Shown here: positions 22,485 through 34,917 of the stretch, one piece after another
Layout: each line of letters opens with the position of its first letter
How positions within the stretch are numbered: position 1 is the first letter of the stretch
Assembly (NCBI RefSeq): GCF_006711645.1
Contig: NZ_CP041247.1
Span: 434,001-498,000, forward strand
Length of the DNA stretch: 64,000 bases
Reading direction: 5' to 3'
Source: Klebsiella electrica
GTDB taxonomy: Bacteria; Pseudomonadota; Gammaproteobacteria; Enterobacterales; Enterobacteriaceae
Program-made: the position numbers and the translations under genes
The notes under the pieces: generated by a model
What the model was told of the DNA's origin: nothing
Databases searched by the model: none
What the model saw: the letters and a program-made list of their open reading frames with translations, nothing else

Positions 22485-23834
22485 TTATTTTTCCTGCATA
22501 CCGAGTTTTTTCTCCAGATAGTGTATGTTGGTGCCACCATGCTGGAAATGCTCGTCATTCATGATGCGAATCTGCAGATCGACGTTGGTTTTGATGCCGT
22601 CGATGATCAGCTCCTGCAGCGCATTTTTCATGCGTGAAATCGCCACATCACGGTTTTCGCCGTAACAAATCAGCTTGCCAATCATTGAGTCATAGTACGG
22701 AGGTACGGTGTAGCCTGCGTAGATATGAGACTCCCAGCGTACGCCAAAACCACCCGGCGCGTGGAAGCGGGTAATTTTACCCGGGCTCGGCAGGAAGGTG
22801 TTCGGGTCTTCGGCGTTGATACGGCATTCCACCGCATGGCCGCGAACCTGGACTTCTTCTTGCTTGATGGACAACGGCTGGCCAGCCGCGATGCGCAGCT
22901 GTTCTTTGATCAGGTCAACGCCGGTAATCATTTCGGTTACCGGATGTTCAACCTGAATACGGGTGTTCATTTCAATGAAGTAGAACTCACCGTTTTCAAA
23001 CAGGAACTCAAAGGTGCCTGCGCCGCGATAACCGATGTCGATACACGCTTTAGAGCAGCGTTCGCCGATGTAGCGACGCAGTTCCGGGGTAATGCCCGGC
23101 GCCGGCGCTTCTTCGACCACTTTCTGGTGACGACGCTGCATGGAGCAGTCGCGTTCCGCCAGATAGATAGCGTTGCCCTGGCCGTCAGCCAGTACCTGGA
23201 TCTCGATGTGACGCGGATTTTCCAGGTATTTTTCCATATATACCATGTCGTTGCTGAATGCAGCTTTTGCTTCAGCTTTGGTCATGGAGATGGACTGGGC
23301 CAGTTCGGCATCGCTGCGTACAACGCGCATACCGCGTCCGCCGCCGCCGCCGGAGGCTTTGATGATAACCGGATAGCCGATGCGTTTTGCATGAGCGCGG
23401 TTCGCATCCATATCGTCGCCCAACGGGCCGTCAGAACCCGGAACGGTCGGTACGCCCGCTTTCTTCATCGCGGTGATCGCAGACACTTTATCGCCCATCA
23501 GACGAATGGTGTCGGCTTTCGGGCCGATGAAGATGAAGCCGGAACGTTCAACCTGCTCAGCAAAGTTGGCGTTCTCGGACAGGAAGCCATAACCCGGGTG
23601 GATAGCCACCGCGCCGGTAATTTCCGCTGCGCTGATGATTGCCGGGATATTCAGATAGCTTTTTACGGACGGAGCCGGACCGATACAGACCGTCTCATCC
23701 GCTAACAGTACGTGTTTTAAATCGCGATCCGCAGTGGAGTGCACAGCGACGGTCTTGATGCCCAGTTCTTTACAGGCACGCAGGATACGCAGTGCAATCT
23801 CGCCTCGGTTAGCGATAACAATTTTATCCAGCAT
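22485..23834 (-). CDS. accC: Acetyl-CoA carboxylase, biotin carboxylase subunit
   Basis: A 449-residue ATP-grasp enzyme that carboxylates the biotin of AccB, the first half-reaction of fatty-acid synthesis. N-terminal domain [20 protein letters not shown]; glycine-rich ATP lid SGGGGGRGM (161-169); RRHQK (234-238); catalytic/metal residues Glu288, Asn290 and Arg292 in [15 protein letters not shown]. Length and motif positions equal E. coli AccC. It lies 10 bases after accB. Confidence 0.99.
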   Translation of the reverse strand: MLDKIVIANRGEIALRILRACKELGIKTVAVHSTADRDLKHVLLADETVCIGPAPSVKSYLNIPAIISAAEITGAVAIHPGYGFLSENANFAEQVERSGFIFIGPKADTIRLMGDKVSAITAMKKAGVPTVPGSDGPLGDDMDANRAHAKRIGYPVIIKASGGGGGRGMRVVRSDAELAQSISMTKAEAKAAFSNDMVYMEKYLENPRHIEIQVLADGQGNAIYLAERDCSMQRRHQKVVEEAPAPGITPELRRYIGERCSKACIDIGYRGAGTFEFLFENGEFYFIEMNTRIQVEHPVTEMITGVDLIKEQLRIAAGQPLSIKQEEVQVRGHAVECRINAEDPNTFLPSPGKITRFHAPGGFGVRWESHIYAGYTVPPYYDSMIGKLICYGENRDVAISRMKNALQELIIDGIKTNVDLQIRIMNDEHFQHGGTNIHYLEKKLGMQEK

Positions 23835-23844
23835 GTTCGCCTCG

Positions 23845-24309
23845 TTACTCGATGACTACCAGCGGCTCATCAAATTCTACCGGTTGGCCGCTTTCGATCA
23901 GAATGGCTTTCACCACGCCGGATTTATCGGCTTCGATCTGGTTCATCATTTTCATCGCTTCTACGATGCACAGGGTGTCGCCCACGTTAACTTTCTGACC
24001 GACTTCCACGAACGCTTTTGCGTCCGGGCTCGGGGTGCGGTAGAAAGTACCAACCATCGGGGAACGTACGATGTGACCGCTGATTTCAGCTTTCGCCGGC
24101 GCGTCTGCCTGAGCGGAGGCCGGTGCTGCTGCAACCGGTGCCTGGGCCTGCATCATCGGCGCGGCATAAGCCTGCTGCATGACCGGGTAGCCCGCATTCG
24201 GCGCGGCACGGCTGATGCGTACAGACTCTTCGCCTTCAGAAATTTCCAGTTCGGAGATGCCTGATTCTTCAACCAGCTCGATCAGCTTTTTAATCTTACG
24301 AATATCCAT
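23845..24309 (-). CDS. accB: Acetyl-CoA carboxylase biotin carboxyl carrier protein
   Basis: A 154-residue carrier. Residues 1-35 form an N-terminal helix/strand region, 36-75 an Ala/Pro/Gln linker, and 76-154 the biotinyl domain. The biotinylated Lys120 is in VEAMKMM; the 'thumb' sequence [14 protein letters not shown] (87-100) is intact. Two residues shorter than E. coli AccB, in the linker. It follows aroQ by 22 bases, so accB is not first in its operon here. In E. coli AccB represses its own transcription. Confidence 0.99.
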   Translation of the reverse strand: MDIRKIKKLIELVEESGISELEISEGEESVRISRAAPNAGYPVMQQAYAAPMMQAQAPVAAAPASAQADAPAKAEISGHIVRSPMVGTFYRTPSPDAKAFVEVGQKVNVGDTLCIVEAMKMMNQIEADKSGVVKAILIESGQPVEFDEPLVVIE

Positions 24310-24331
24310 GAGTGGGTTCCGTACTCTTTGT

Positions 24332-24784
24332 TTAGTGTGATTGTGACAGGCGTTTTACCGCCGTCTGTAAAGCGTATGAATAGCCGTCCGCACCGAGTCC
24401 GCAGATGACGCCCGAGGCGATATCCGACAGATAGGAGTGGTGACGGAACGGTTCGCGTGCATGTACGTTGCTCAGGTGAATCTCGATAAACGGGATACTG
24501 ACCGCAAGCAATGCATCGCGGATAGCCACGCTAGTGTGCGTAAACGCGGCCGGATTAATCAGGATATAGTCTACAGTGTCTTTAGCCTGATGAATTCGGT
24601 CGATGAGCGCGAACTCCGCATTGGACTGCAGGTGATCCAGCGCCACGTTCAGAGCCGAAGCTTCTGATTGCAGACGGTTAACAATCTCAGAAAGCTTAAG
24701 GGTGCCATACTTCTCAGGCTCACGGGTGCCGAGCATGTTAAGATTGGGTCCGTTTAAAAGCAAAATGCGAAACTTGTCAGCCAT
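24332..24784 (-). CDS. aroQ: 3-Dehydroquinate dehydratase, type II
   Basis: A 150-residue enzyme converting 3-dehydroquinate to 3-dehydroshikimate. The family start [17 protein letters not shown] is at 8-23; active-site Tyr26 in EKYGT, Asn77 in INPAAFTHT, and His103 in [18 protein letters not shown] are present. I start at [10 protein letters not shown] (24784) rather than seven codons upstream because the Klebsiella protein I remember begins there. E. coli K-12 has only the unrelated type I enzyme (AroD), so this gene is one of the clearest departures from E. coli in the window. Confidence 0.95.
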   Translation of the reverse strand: MADKFRILLLNGPNLNMLGTREPEKYGTLKLSEIVNRLQSEASALNVALDHLQSNAEFALIDRIHQAKDTVDYILINPAAFTHTSVAIRDALLAVSIPFIEIHLSNVHAREPFRHHSYLSDIASGVICGLGADGYSYALQTAVKRLSQSH

Positions 24785-24893
24785 TGTGTGGCTATCTCCT
24801 GCCATTCTCGGGTAAAAAACAAAATATACCTTCGAAGCGCGCTTGTCACCTTTTCAGGGCCCGAAAACCCCGTCAGGAAAACCAAAGTCGCAC

Positions 24894-24899
24894 ATTATA
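24894..24899 (-). promoter_or_regulatory. Candidate -10 of the aroQ-accBC promoter
   Basis: A perfect TATAAT on the minus strand, followed by a G, about 110 bases before aroQ. No good -35 is seen at 17 bases (GCTGCC), so activation or an UP element (A/T tracts near 24905-24950) would be needed. A nine-base inverted repeat ATCAACCGC/GCGGTTGAT (24950-24958, 24975-24983) lies just upstream and may end the msrQ transcript. Confidence 0.45.
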
Positions 24900-25017
24900 A
24901 CGATTTCGTAGCATTTGGCAGCTAAATACTGGTCTTATCAGGGAAGATTATCAACCGCTATCGTTCAAAGCGTCGCGGTTGATAAAAGATCTGCGGGAAA
25001 CTGCACATATCCGATGA

Positions 25018-25617
25018 TTATCGCCACCACTGACGGAACTTCTTGTAACGCCATGCTAAAAGCAACGCGGCCAGCACGGCATAAATCACCGGCTGCGGGG
25101 ATAAGATCTTCACCGACCACAGATAGTGAATGGGGGCAAGGATTGCCACCAGATAAACAAAGTTGTGCAAAGTTTGCCAGCGGCGACCCAGTTTTCTCTG
25201 CAACACCTGTGTTGAGGTGGCGGCCAGCGCCAGCAAAATCAACCAGCTGATAAAACCCAACGTCAGGTAAGGTTTGCTGACTAACTCCGAGCCCAGCAGC
25301 GCCAGATTGTGGATACCCAACTCCAGCAGCGTGTAGCTGGTGAGATGCAGCGTTGCCCAGGCAAAACACCACAGCCCGAGTAAACGCCGGGTACGAATCA
25401 ACAACGGTTGTTTAGCGTAGCGCGCGAGCGGTGAGACGAGCAAGGTCGCCAGCAAAAATTTAAGAGCCATCCTACCGGTAAAGTGCTGGATATCTTTTGC
25501 CGGGTCGGCGCTAAAGTAGCCCTGTTGTGCGGCCCAGAAGAGCCAGATAAAGGGTAAGAAGCCGGCCAGATGGAGCCCCACCTTCAGCCAGGTAATCTGT
25601 TTTACGCTCAGACGCAC
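25018..25617 (-). CDS. msrQ: MsrPQ system haem-binding membrane subunit MsrQ
   Basis: A 199-residue inner-membrane protein (formerly YedZ) with six hydrophobic segments and the ferric-reductase-like fold. Histidines that would hold haem b are in [15 protein letters not shown] and LAPIHYLWS. It passes electrons from the quinone pool/flavin to MsrP in the periplasm. Its start shares one base with the msrP stop, so the two are translationally coupled. Length agrees with the family (about 200-211). Confidence 0.95.
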   Translation of the reverse strand: MRLSVKQITWLKVGLHLAGFLPFIWLFWAAQQGYFSADPAKDIQHFTGRMALKFLLATLLVSPLARYAKQPLLIRTRRLLGLWCFAWATLHLTSYTLLELGIHNLALLGSELVSKPYLTLGFISWLILLALAATSTQVLQRKLGRRWQTLHNFVYLVAILAPIHYLWSVKILSPQPVIYAVLAALLLAWRYKKFRQWWR

Positions 25618-26618
25618 TAGTAGTACTCCCGCAGATTCAGTCCCCGATAGAGCGATGCCACCTCATCAGCATAACCGTTAAATAACAGCGTCGGCTGGCG
25701 CTTAACATCGAGCACGCCGCCAGAGCCGATAAAACGCTCTGTGGCTTGCGACCAACGCGGATGATCGACGTGCGGATTGACGTTAGCGTAAAAGCCATAT
25801 TCCCCCGGCCCGGCCAGATTCCAGGTGGTGGGGGGCTGCTCGCGCGTCAACTCGATGCTGACGATGGATTTGATACCTTTAAAACCGTATTTCCACGGGA
25901 CGGTCAGCCGGACAGGCGCGCCGTTTTGCGGCGGCAGCGCTTTACCGTAAACGCCGACGCTGAGCAGCGTCAGAGGGTGCATGGCTTCATCCAGCCGCAG
26001 ACCTTCTACATAAGGATAAGCCAGTCCCCCGCCGATAAAGCGATCTTTTTGTCCCGGCATCTGGTCCGGCGCATAAATGGTTTTAAACGCGACAAAACGG
26101 GCGTTGCTGGTGGGCTCAACCAGCGCCAGCAGTTTATGTAGCGGGAAGCCGACCCAGGGCACCACCATTGACCAGGCCTCTACGCAGCGCATCCGGTAAA
26201 TGCGTTCTTCCAGCGGAAAGCGCCGGGTCAGGTCGTCATGATCGAGCGTCAGCGGTTTGGCCACTTCCCCGCCGATGGTCAGCGTCCACGGGTCGGTGCG
26301 CAGACTGCCGGCATTGGCGGCCGGATCGGCTTTATCGAGGCCAAATTCATAGAAGTTATTGTAGCCGGTGACTTTATCTTCCGGCGTCAGCGCGAGCTTA
26401 CTTTGCCATTCGGCGGGTTTATTGAAAGTAAGCGGCTTCCCGGCGGGCGCCGGCGGGCGGTCATGGCCTTTAAACCAGTCCAGCAGATCGGCTCGCGCCG
26501 TGGGGGAAAGAGAAAGGGCCGTTGCGGTGATCCCGAGTGACTTCAGAACCTGGCGGCGCTGCAGCATAAAAACGGATTCTGCCGTGACATCGGCTTCCGT
26601 GAGTTTTTTGGCTTTCAT
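25617..26618 (-). CDS. msrP: Periplasmic methionine sulfoxide reductase, molybdopterin subunit MsrP
   Basis: A 333-residue molybdoenzyme that repairs methionine sulfoxide in periplasmic proteins. A twin-arginine signal ([10 protein letters not shown], Arg21-Arg22) and cleavage after about residue 43 (TARA) send the folded enzyme out by Tat. The Mo ligand is Cys145 in [16 protein letters not shown] start at [17 protein letters not shown], which lines up with E. coli MsrP; an in-frame ATG five codons earlier also exists. The Shine-Dalgarno GGAGG of the chosen start lies in the stem of a strong hairpin. Unlike E. coli, no hprSR two-component genes accompany it. Confidence 0.95.
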   Translation of the reverse strand: MKAKKLTEADVTAESVFMLQRRQVLKSLGITATALSLSPTARADLLDWFKGHDRPPAPAGKPLTFNKPAEWQSKLALTPEDKVTGYNNFYEFGLDKADPAANAGSLRTDPWTLTIGGEVAKPLTLDHDDLTRRFPLEERIYRMRCVEAWSMVVPWVGFPLHKLLALVEPTSNARFVAFKTIYAPDQMPGQKDRFIGGGLAYPYVEGLRLDEAMHPLTLLSVGVYGKALPPQNGAPVRLTVPWKYGFKGIKSIVSIELTREQPPTTWNLAGPGEYGFYANVNPHVDHPRWSQATERFIGSGGVLDVKRQPTLLFNGYADEVASLYRGLNLREYY

Positions 26619-26623
26619 GACAT

Positions 26624-26657
26624 CCTCCGGCATGCTTTTTCCTAAGCATGACGGAGG
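26624..26657 (-). promoter_or_regulatory. Hairpin that encloses the msrP ribosome-binding site
   Basis: In the msrP mRNA, CCTCCGTCATGCTT (26657-26644) pairs with AAGCATGCCGGAGG (26637-26624) through 13 of 14 positions, with a six-base AGGAAA loop. The 3' arm ends in the GGAGG that sits five bases before the msrP ATG. The loop itself carries an AGGA that could serve the alternative ATG at 26633. No T-run follows, so it is not a standard terminator of the upstream acuI. Confidence 0.7.
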
Positions 26658-26695
26658 CGGCGACTTATCGCGAATATGTCACGAAAAATTGCAGA

Positions 26696-27670
26696 TTAGG
26701 CGATCTTCACCAGCGTCCGCCCCTGGATCTGATTATTCATCATCTTATCGGCGAACGCCGGGGCCTCGGCCAGCGTAATTTCCGTGGCGCTCGCGGCATA
26801 GAACGATTCCGGCAGGTCACGTACCAGACGTTGCCAGGCCTCAGCGCGACGCGCGGACGGCGTCATGACGGAATCGACGCCCTGCAGGCGAACATTACGC
26901 AGAATAAACGGCATCACCGTCGTCGGCAGCGCAAAGCCTCCGGCCAGACCACAGGCGGCGACGCAGCCGCCGTAATTCATCTGCGCCAGTACTTTCGCCA
27001 GCACCTTGTCCCCGACGGTATCAATCGCGCCAGCCCACAGCTGTTTTTCCAGCGGACGGGTTTCGGCAAACTCTTCGCGGCCGAGAATGCGCTGCGCGCC
27101 GAGGCTTTTCAGATACTCATGAGTGCTGTCGCGACCAGAGACCGCGACGACCGAATAGCCGAGCTGATGCAGCAGCGCAATAGTGGTGCTACCGACGCCG
27201 CCGCTGGCGCCCGTCACAATGATTTCCCCGTCCTGCGGACGGATGCCGGCATCTTCCAGCGCCATGACGCACAGCATCGCGGTGAAGCCGGCGGTACCGA
27301 TCGCCATCGCTTTACGGCCATCAAGACCTTCCGGCATCGCGACCAGCCAGTCGCCTTTCACGCGCGCACGTTCGGCCAGGCCGCCCCAGTGATTTTCACC
27401 GACGCCCCAGCCGGTCAGCAGCACTTTCTGCCCGCTGTGGAAACGCGGATCTTCGCTGGAGTGAACGGTACCGGCGAAATCGATGCCAGGAATCATCGGA
27501 AAGTTGCGGATGATTTTTCCCTTACCGGTGATCGCCAGCGCATCTTTATAGTTAAGGCTGGACCAGTGAATATCGACGGTGACATCACCCTGCGGCAGCT
27601 GGTCGGCGTCGATGGTTTGCACGGAAGAGATTGTTTTGCCATCCTGCTGTTCTAATATTAAAGCCTGCAT
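26696..27670 (-). CDS. acuI: Acrylyl-CoA reductase (NADPH), AcuI/YhdH
   Basis: A 324-residue zinc-free medium-chain dehydrogenase. N-terminal GroES-like domain (VDIHWSSLNYKDALAITGKG, IPGIDFAGTV) and NADPH-binding Rossmann domain with VTGASGGVGSTTIALL near residue 155. The enzyme reduces toxic acrylyl-CoA to propionyl-CoA. Length equals E. coli YhdH. It is on the same strand as msrP, 77 bases upstream, and divergent from csrD with 219 bases between them. Confidence 0.95.
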   Translation of the reverse strand: MQALILEQQDGKTISSVQTIDADQLPQGDVTVDIHWSSLNYKDALAITGKGKIIRNFPMIPGIDFAGTVHSSEDPRFHSGQKVLLTGWGVGENHWGGLAERARVKGDWLVAMPEGLDGRKAMAIGTAGFTAMLCVMALEDAGIRPQDGEIIVTGASGGVGSTTIALLHQLGYSVVAVSGRDSTHEYLKSLGAQRILGREEFAETRPLEKQLWAGAIDTVGDKVLAKVLAQMNYGGCVAACGLAGGFALPTTVMPFILRNVRLQGVDSVMTPSARRAEAWQRLVRDLPESFYAASATEITLAEAPAFADKMMNNQIQGRTLVKIA

Positions 27671-27889
27671 AAGCGGCTCCTTATTTGTACAAAGATTGGA
27701 AAAATTTTTCTGCAGACTATACTCGCTATCGACATTATTACGCCGATATAACGCAATAAATTGCCAGAAACGTCAGCTTTGATAGTATGCCTCGCGCTTT
27801 AGAAAGTTAGTGCTTACTTTAGGTAAAGCGCCAGCACAGGAGCCTGAAAATCTATCGGGCGGTCATTCACTCGCGGAGTTAACACAGGG

Positions 27890-29830
27890 ATGCGATTAAC
27901 GACGAAGTTCTCAGCATTTGTCACGCTGCTTACCAGCCTGACCATCTTTGTCACGCTCATAGGTGCTTCGCTGAGTTTTTATAACGGTATCCAGTTGAAA
28001 ATGGAGAATCGTGTCCAGGCCGTGGCGACGATGCTGGATAACCGCCTGATCTCATCCTCGTTCGATAAGCTCGAACCGCAAATGGATGAGTTGATGACGC
28101 CGGTGGAGATTGTGCGGGTCGATTTTTTGCTCAACGGAAAGCCGGTGTACGATCACTCGCGTAGCGACAGCTACCGTCCGCCGGGGAGTAAGAATCAGTA
28201 TCGTGAAATAACGGTGCCGTCGTTAAAACACCCCGGTATGACAATTCACCTGGTCTATCTCGACCCGATGGTGAATTATTTCCGCTCGCTGCATATCACC
28301 GCGCCCTTATCGATAGCCATCGGCTTTATGGTTCTGGTTATCTTTTTCTCCGTGCGCTGGATTCGCCGTCAGCTGGCGGGTCAGGAGCTGCTGGAGGTGC
28401 GCGCCGCGCGGATCCTCAACGGCGAACGCGGGCCGCAGGTACGAGGGTCGGTACATGAGTGGCCGGCAAGCACCAGCAGCGCGCTGGATATGCTGCTTTC
28501 CGAGCTGCAGTTTGCCAGCGATCAGCGCAGCCGCATGGATACGCTGATTCGTTCTTATGCTGCGCAAGACTCGAAGACCGGGCTGAATAATCGCCTGTTT
28601 TTTGATAATCAGCTGGCAATGTTGCTGGAAGATCCGGAAAAGGTGGGTTCGCACGGTATCGTGATGATGATTCGCCTGCCGGAGTTCGATCTACTGCGTG
28701 ATAACTGGGGGCGGGCCGCAGCCGAAGAACACTACTTCACGCTTATCAACCTGCTGTCGACTTTTATTATGCGCTATCCTGGGGCGCTACTGGCACGCTA
28801 CCACCGCAATGATTTTGCCGTACTCCTTCCTCACCGTACCTTAAAAGAGGCCGATAGCATCGCCGGGTTGCTGTTAAAAGCGGTGGATGCGCTGCCGCCG
28901 ACGCGGATCCTTGATCGCGATGACATGATGCATATTGGCCTTTGCGCTTTCCGCAGCGGGCAGACGACGGCGCTGGTAATGGAACGCGCCGAGGCAGCGA
29001 CACGCAATGCGGTGCTGCAGGGCAGCAATAGCTGGGCAGTCTACGATGACTCGTTACCGGAGAAAGGGCGCGGTAACGTCCGCTGGCGTACGCTGATTGA
29101 ACAAATGCTAAGTCGCGGCGGACCGCGACTGTACCATAAGCCAGCCGTTACCCGCGACGGGCGCGTCCATCATCGTGAACTGATATCGCGATTGTATGAC
29201 GGGAAGGAAGAGGTGAGCGCGGCAGAATATATGCCAATGGTGCAACAGTTTGGTCTGGCGGAAGAGTACGACCGCCTGCAGATCACGCGATTGCTGCCTT
29301 TTTTAAGTTTTTGGCCGGAGGAAAACCTTGCGCTGCAGGTGACGGTGGAATCATTGATCCGGCCGAGATTTCAGCGTTGGCTGCGTGATAGCTTGATGCA
29401 GAGTGAAAAATCGCAACGTCGACGGATTATTTTTGAACTTGCAGAGGCAGATGTTTGTCAATATATCGGCCGCCTACAACCGGTAATGCGCCTGGTCAAC
29501 GCTCTGGGTATTCGCGTTGCCGTTGTGCAGGCCGGATTAACGCTGGTTGGAACCAGTTGGATCAAGCAGTTGGATGTCGAAGTCATTAAGCTGCATCAGG
29601 GACTGTCGCGCAATATCGAAAAGCGCAGTGAGAACCAGCTGCTGGTTCAGAGCCTGGTAGAGGCCTGTAAGGGCATGCCGGTCCAGGTTTTTGCAACCGG
29701 CGTTCGCAGTCGCAGTGAGTGGCAGGTGCTGTCTCAATGCGGTGTTACGGGTGGGCAGGGGGAATTTTTTGCCGCCTCACAGCCACTTGACACTAATGTG
29801 AAAAAATATTCGCAAAGATACTCGGTTTGA
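27890..29830 (+). CDS. csrD: RNase E specificity factor CsrD (degenerate GGDEF-EAL protein)
   Basis: A 646-residue inner-membrane protein. TM1 is near residues 8-30 and TM2 near 140-156, enclosing a periplasmic part; a HAMP-like/coiled region leads to a GGDEF domain whose signature is degenerate (HRNDF, residues 305-309), and an EAL domain whose signature is ELI (430-432). Neither can be catalytic for c-di-GMP. CsrD makes the sRNAs CsrB and CsrC targets for RNase E and so raises free CsrA. Length equals that of E. coli. It precedes mreB with a 304-base gap. Confidence 0.96.
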   Translation: MRLTTKFSAFVTLLTSLTIFVTLIGASLSFYNGIQLKMENRVQAVATMLDNRLISSSFDKLEPQMDELMTPVEIVRVDFLLNGKPVYDHSRSDSYRPPGSKNQYREITVPSLKHPGMTIHLVYLDPMVNYFRSLHITAPLSIAIGFMVLVIFFSVRWIRRQLAGQELLEVRAARILNGERGPQVRGSVHEWPASTSSALDMLLSELQFASDQRSRMDTLIRSYAAQDSKTGLNNRLFFDNQLAMLLEDPEKVGSHGIVMMIRLPEFDLLRDNWGRAAAEEHYFTLINLLSTFIMRYPGALLARYHRNDFAVLLPHRTLKEADSIAGLLLKAVDALPPTRILDRDDMMHIGLCAFRSGQTTALVMERAEAATRNAVLQGSNSWAVYDDSLPEKGRGNVRWRTLIEQMLSRGGPRLYHKPAVTRDGRVHHRELISRLYDGKEEVSAAEYMPMVQQFGLAEEYDRLQITRLLPFLSFWPEENLALQVTVESLIRPRFQRWLRDSLMQSEKSQRRRIIFELAEADVCQYIGRLQPVMRLVNALGIRVAVVQAGLTLVGTSWIKQLDVEVIKLHQGLSRNIEKRSENQLLVQSLVEACKGMPVQVFATGVRSRSEWQVLSQCGVTGGQGEFFAASQPLDTNVKKYSQRYSV

Positions 29831-31178
<1,348 letters not shown>

Positions 31179-31190
31179 TCAGCCGAAGGT

Positions 31191-31218
31191 CCAGGGTAGC
31201 CTCAAAAGCTACCCTTGG
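31191..31218 (+). promoter_or_regulatory. Hairpin between mreB and mreC
   Basis: CCAGGGTAGC (31191-31200) pairs with GCTACCCTTGG (31208-31218) with one bulged base and a seven-base loop, 12 bases after the mreB stop. No T-run of note follows, so it more likely stabilises the mreB 3' end or partly terminates, giving more MreB than MreC/MreD. Confidence 0.55.
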
Positions 31219-31248
31219 TCTTAACTGACACGAGAATACGCATAGCCT

Positions 31249-32729
<1,481 letters not shown>

Positions 32730-32736
32730 GGTTGAT

Positions 32737-33318
32737 ATGACAACTCTGTATCTCGCTTCAGGCTCTCCGCGTCGGCAGGAACTGCTGACGCAACTGGGGC
32801 TCTCTTTTGAACGTCTGGTTCCCGGCATTGAAGAACGGCGCCTGCCACAGGAGAGCGCCGGGCACTATGTTGTGCGTCTGGCGCGCGAGAAGGCACAGGC
32901 GGGCGTCGCACTGGCAGCGCGCGATCTGCCGGTGCTGGGGGCGGATACCATTGTCATCCTGAACGGCGAAGTGCTGGAAAAACCACGCGACGCCGGGCAC
33001 GCTGCAGAGATGCTGCGTATGCTTTCCGGTAAGACGCATCAGGTCATGACAGCCGTGGCGCTGGCGGATAAGCAGTTGACGCTGGATTGCCTGGTGGTGA
33101 CGGAAGTGACCTTCCGTCTGCTCTCAGAACAGGACATTGCCAGCTATGTGGCCAGCGGCGAACCTCTGGACAAAGCAGGCGCATACGGTATTCAAGGGTT
33201 GGGTGGCTGTTTCGTCAGGAAGATTAATGGCAGCTATCACGCCGTGGTCGGCTTACCGCTGGTAGAAACGTATGAGTTGCTGAGTAACTTTAACTCACTG
33301 CGTGAAGAAAAGGGATAA
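32737..33318 (+). CDS. yhdE: dTTP/UTP pyrophosphatase, Maf family (YhdE)
   Basis: A 193-residue Maf protein. N-terminal [19 protein letters not shown] with the SPRR motif (10-13), catalytic Asp70 in VLGADTIV and the KPRD (83-86) motif. It hydrolyses dTTP, UTP and their modified forms to monophosphates, a nucleotide-pool sanitising role. It sits between mreD and rng with gaps of seven and two bases, so it is part of the same operon. Confidence 0.95.
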   Translation: MTTLYLASGSPRRQELLTQLGLSFERLVPGIEERRLPQESAGHYVVRLAREKAQAGVALAARDLPVLGADTIVILNGEVLEKPRDAGHAAEMLRMLSGKTHQVMTAVALADKQLTLDCLVVTEVTFRLLSEQDIASYVASGEPLDKAGAYGIQGLGGCFVRKINGSYHAVVGLPLVETYELLSNFNSLREEKG

Positions 33319-33320
33319 AG

Positions 33321-34790
33321 ATGACGGCAGAATTATTAGTTAACGTAACGCCATCTGAGACGCGCGTTGCGTACATCGATGGCGGTATTCTTCAGGAAAT
33401 TCATATTGAGCGTGAAGCGCGGCGCGGAATCGTAGGCAATATCTACAAAGGTCGTGTCAGTCGTGTACTGCCGGGGATGCAGGCGGCTTTTGTAGATATT
33501 GGCCTGGATAAGGCCGCGTTTCTGCATGCGTCAGATATTATGCCGCATACTGAATGCGTCGCCGGGGAAGAACAAAAGCAGTTTACCGTGCGCGATATTT
33601 CCGAACTGGTTCGTCAGGGCCAGGACCTGATGGTTCAGGTAGTGAAAGATCCGCTCGGCACGAAAGGCGCTCGCCTGACGACGGACATTACGCTGCCTTC
33701 CCGCTATCTGGTCTTTATGCCCGGGGCTTCTCACGTCGGCGTGTCACAGCGTATCGAGAGTGAAGCTGAACGCGAACGGTTAAAGAAGGTGGTGGCCGAC
33801 TACTGCGATGAGCAGGGCGGTTTTATCATCCGTACCGCCGCAGAAGGGGTGCACGAACAGGAGTTAGCCGCCGATGCGGCCTACCTCAAGCGCGTATGGA
33901 CTAAGGTCATGGAGCGCAAAAAACGGCAGCAGACCCGTTATCAGCTGTACGGTGAACTGGCGTTGGCTCAGCGCGTGCTGCGCGATTTTGCCGATGAGCA
34001 TCTGGACCGTATTCGCGTTGATTCTCGCCTGACGTATGAATCGCTGGTCGAGTTTACCGCCGAATATATGCCGGAAATGACCAGCAAGCTGGAGCACTAC
34101 AGCGGCCGTCAGCCGATTTTCGATCTCTTTGACGTCGAGAACGAAATTCAGCGCGCGCTGGAGCGTAAGGTGGAGCTGAAATCCGGCGGCTATCTGGTTA
34201 TCGATCAAACCGAAGCGATGACCACCGTGGATATCAATACCGGGGCATTTGTCGGCCACCGCAATCTCGACGATACGATTTTTAATACCAATATTGAGGC
34301 GACCCAGGCGATCGCCCGCCAGCTGCGTCTGCGCAATCTGGGCGGGATTATCATTATTGATTTCATCGATATGAATAATGAAGATCACCGCCGCCGGGTA
34401 TTGCATTCACTGGAACAGGCGTTGAGTAAAGATCGGGTCAAAACCAGCATTAACGGCTTCTCCCAGCTTGGCCTGGTAGAGATGACCCGTAAGCGGACTC
34501 GTGAAAGCGTTGAGCACGTATTGTGTAAGGATTGCCCTACCTGCCACGGACGCGGTACGGTGAAATCGGTGGAAACAGTGTGTTATGAAATCATGCGTGA
34601 GATTGTGCGTGTGCATCATGCCTACGATTCCGATCGTTTCCTGGTCTATGCTTCTCCTGCGGTTGCGGAAACCCTGAAAGGGGAAGAGTCGCACGCGCTG
34701 GCGGAAGTCGAAATCTTTGTCGGCAAACAGGTCAAAGTACAAATTGAACCGCTCTATAATCAAGAGCAGTTCGATGTCGTTATGATGTAA
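33321..34790 (+). CDS. rng: Ribonuclease G
   Basis: A 489-residue endoribonuclease of the RNase E/G family. S1 RNA-binding domain at about 35-120 (GNIYKGRVSRVLPGMQAAFVDIG); catalytic aspartates Asp304 (TTVDINTG) and Asp347 (IIIIDFID); zinc-link cysteines in CKDCPTCHGRG (Cys405 and Cys408). RNase G matures the 5' end of 16S rRNA and degrades some mRNAs (adhE). The long RNase E scaffold tail is absent, as expected. It starts two bases after maf. Confidence 0.98.
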   Translation: MTAELLVNVTPSETRVAYIDGGILQEIHIEREARRGIVGNIYKGRVSRVLPGMQAAFVDIGLDKAAFLHASDIMPHTECVAGEEQKQFTVRDISELVRQGQDLMVQVVKDPLGTKGARLTTDITLPSRYLVFMPGASHVGVSQRIESEAERERLKKVVADYCDEQGGFIIRTAAEGVHEQELAADAAYLKRVWTKVMERKKRQQTRYQLYGELALAQRVLRDFADEHLDRIRVDSRLTYESLVEFTAEYMPEMTSKLEHYSGRQPIFDLFDVENEIQRALERKVELKSGGYLVIDQTEAMTTVDINTGAFVGHRNLDDTIFNTNIEATQAIARQLRLRNLGGIIIIDFIDMNNEDHRRRVLHSLEQALSKDRVKTSINGFSQLGLVEMTRKRTRESVEHVLCKDCPTCHGRGTVKSVETVCYEIMREIVRVHHAYDSDRFLVYASPAVAETLKGEESHALAEVEIFVGKQVKVQIEPLYNQEQFDVVMM

Positions 34791-34917
34791 GCATCTGGTT
34801 TGCCTCTGTTCTGGTGCCCGGGAGTATGGCTAAACGACGCCTTATCCCGGAAGTCAACGCCGCTGACGCGGAGGCAAATAGACGGATGACGTGTAAAGGT
34901 CAGACAAGGAGAGAGGC

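Noticed and set aside
34791..34917. REP-like sequence (ACGACGCCTTATCCCGG) between rng and yhdP
   Set aside because: Only one half resembles the REP consensus and there is no matching inverted partner, so I do not call a REP element.
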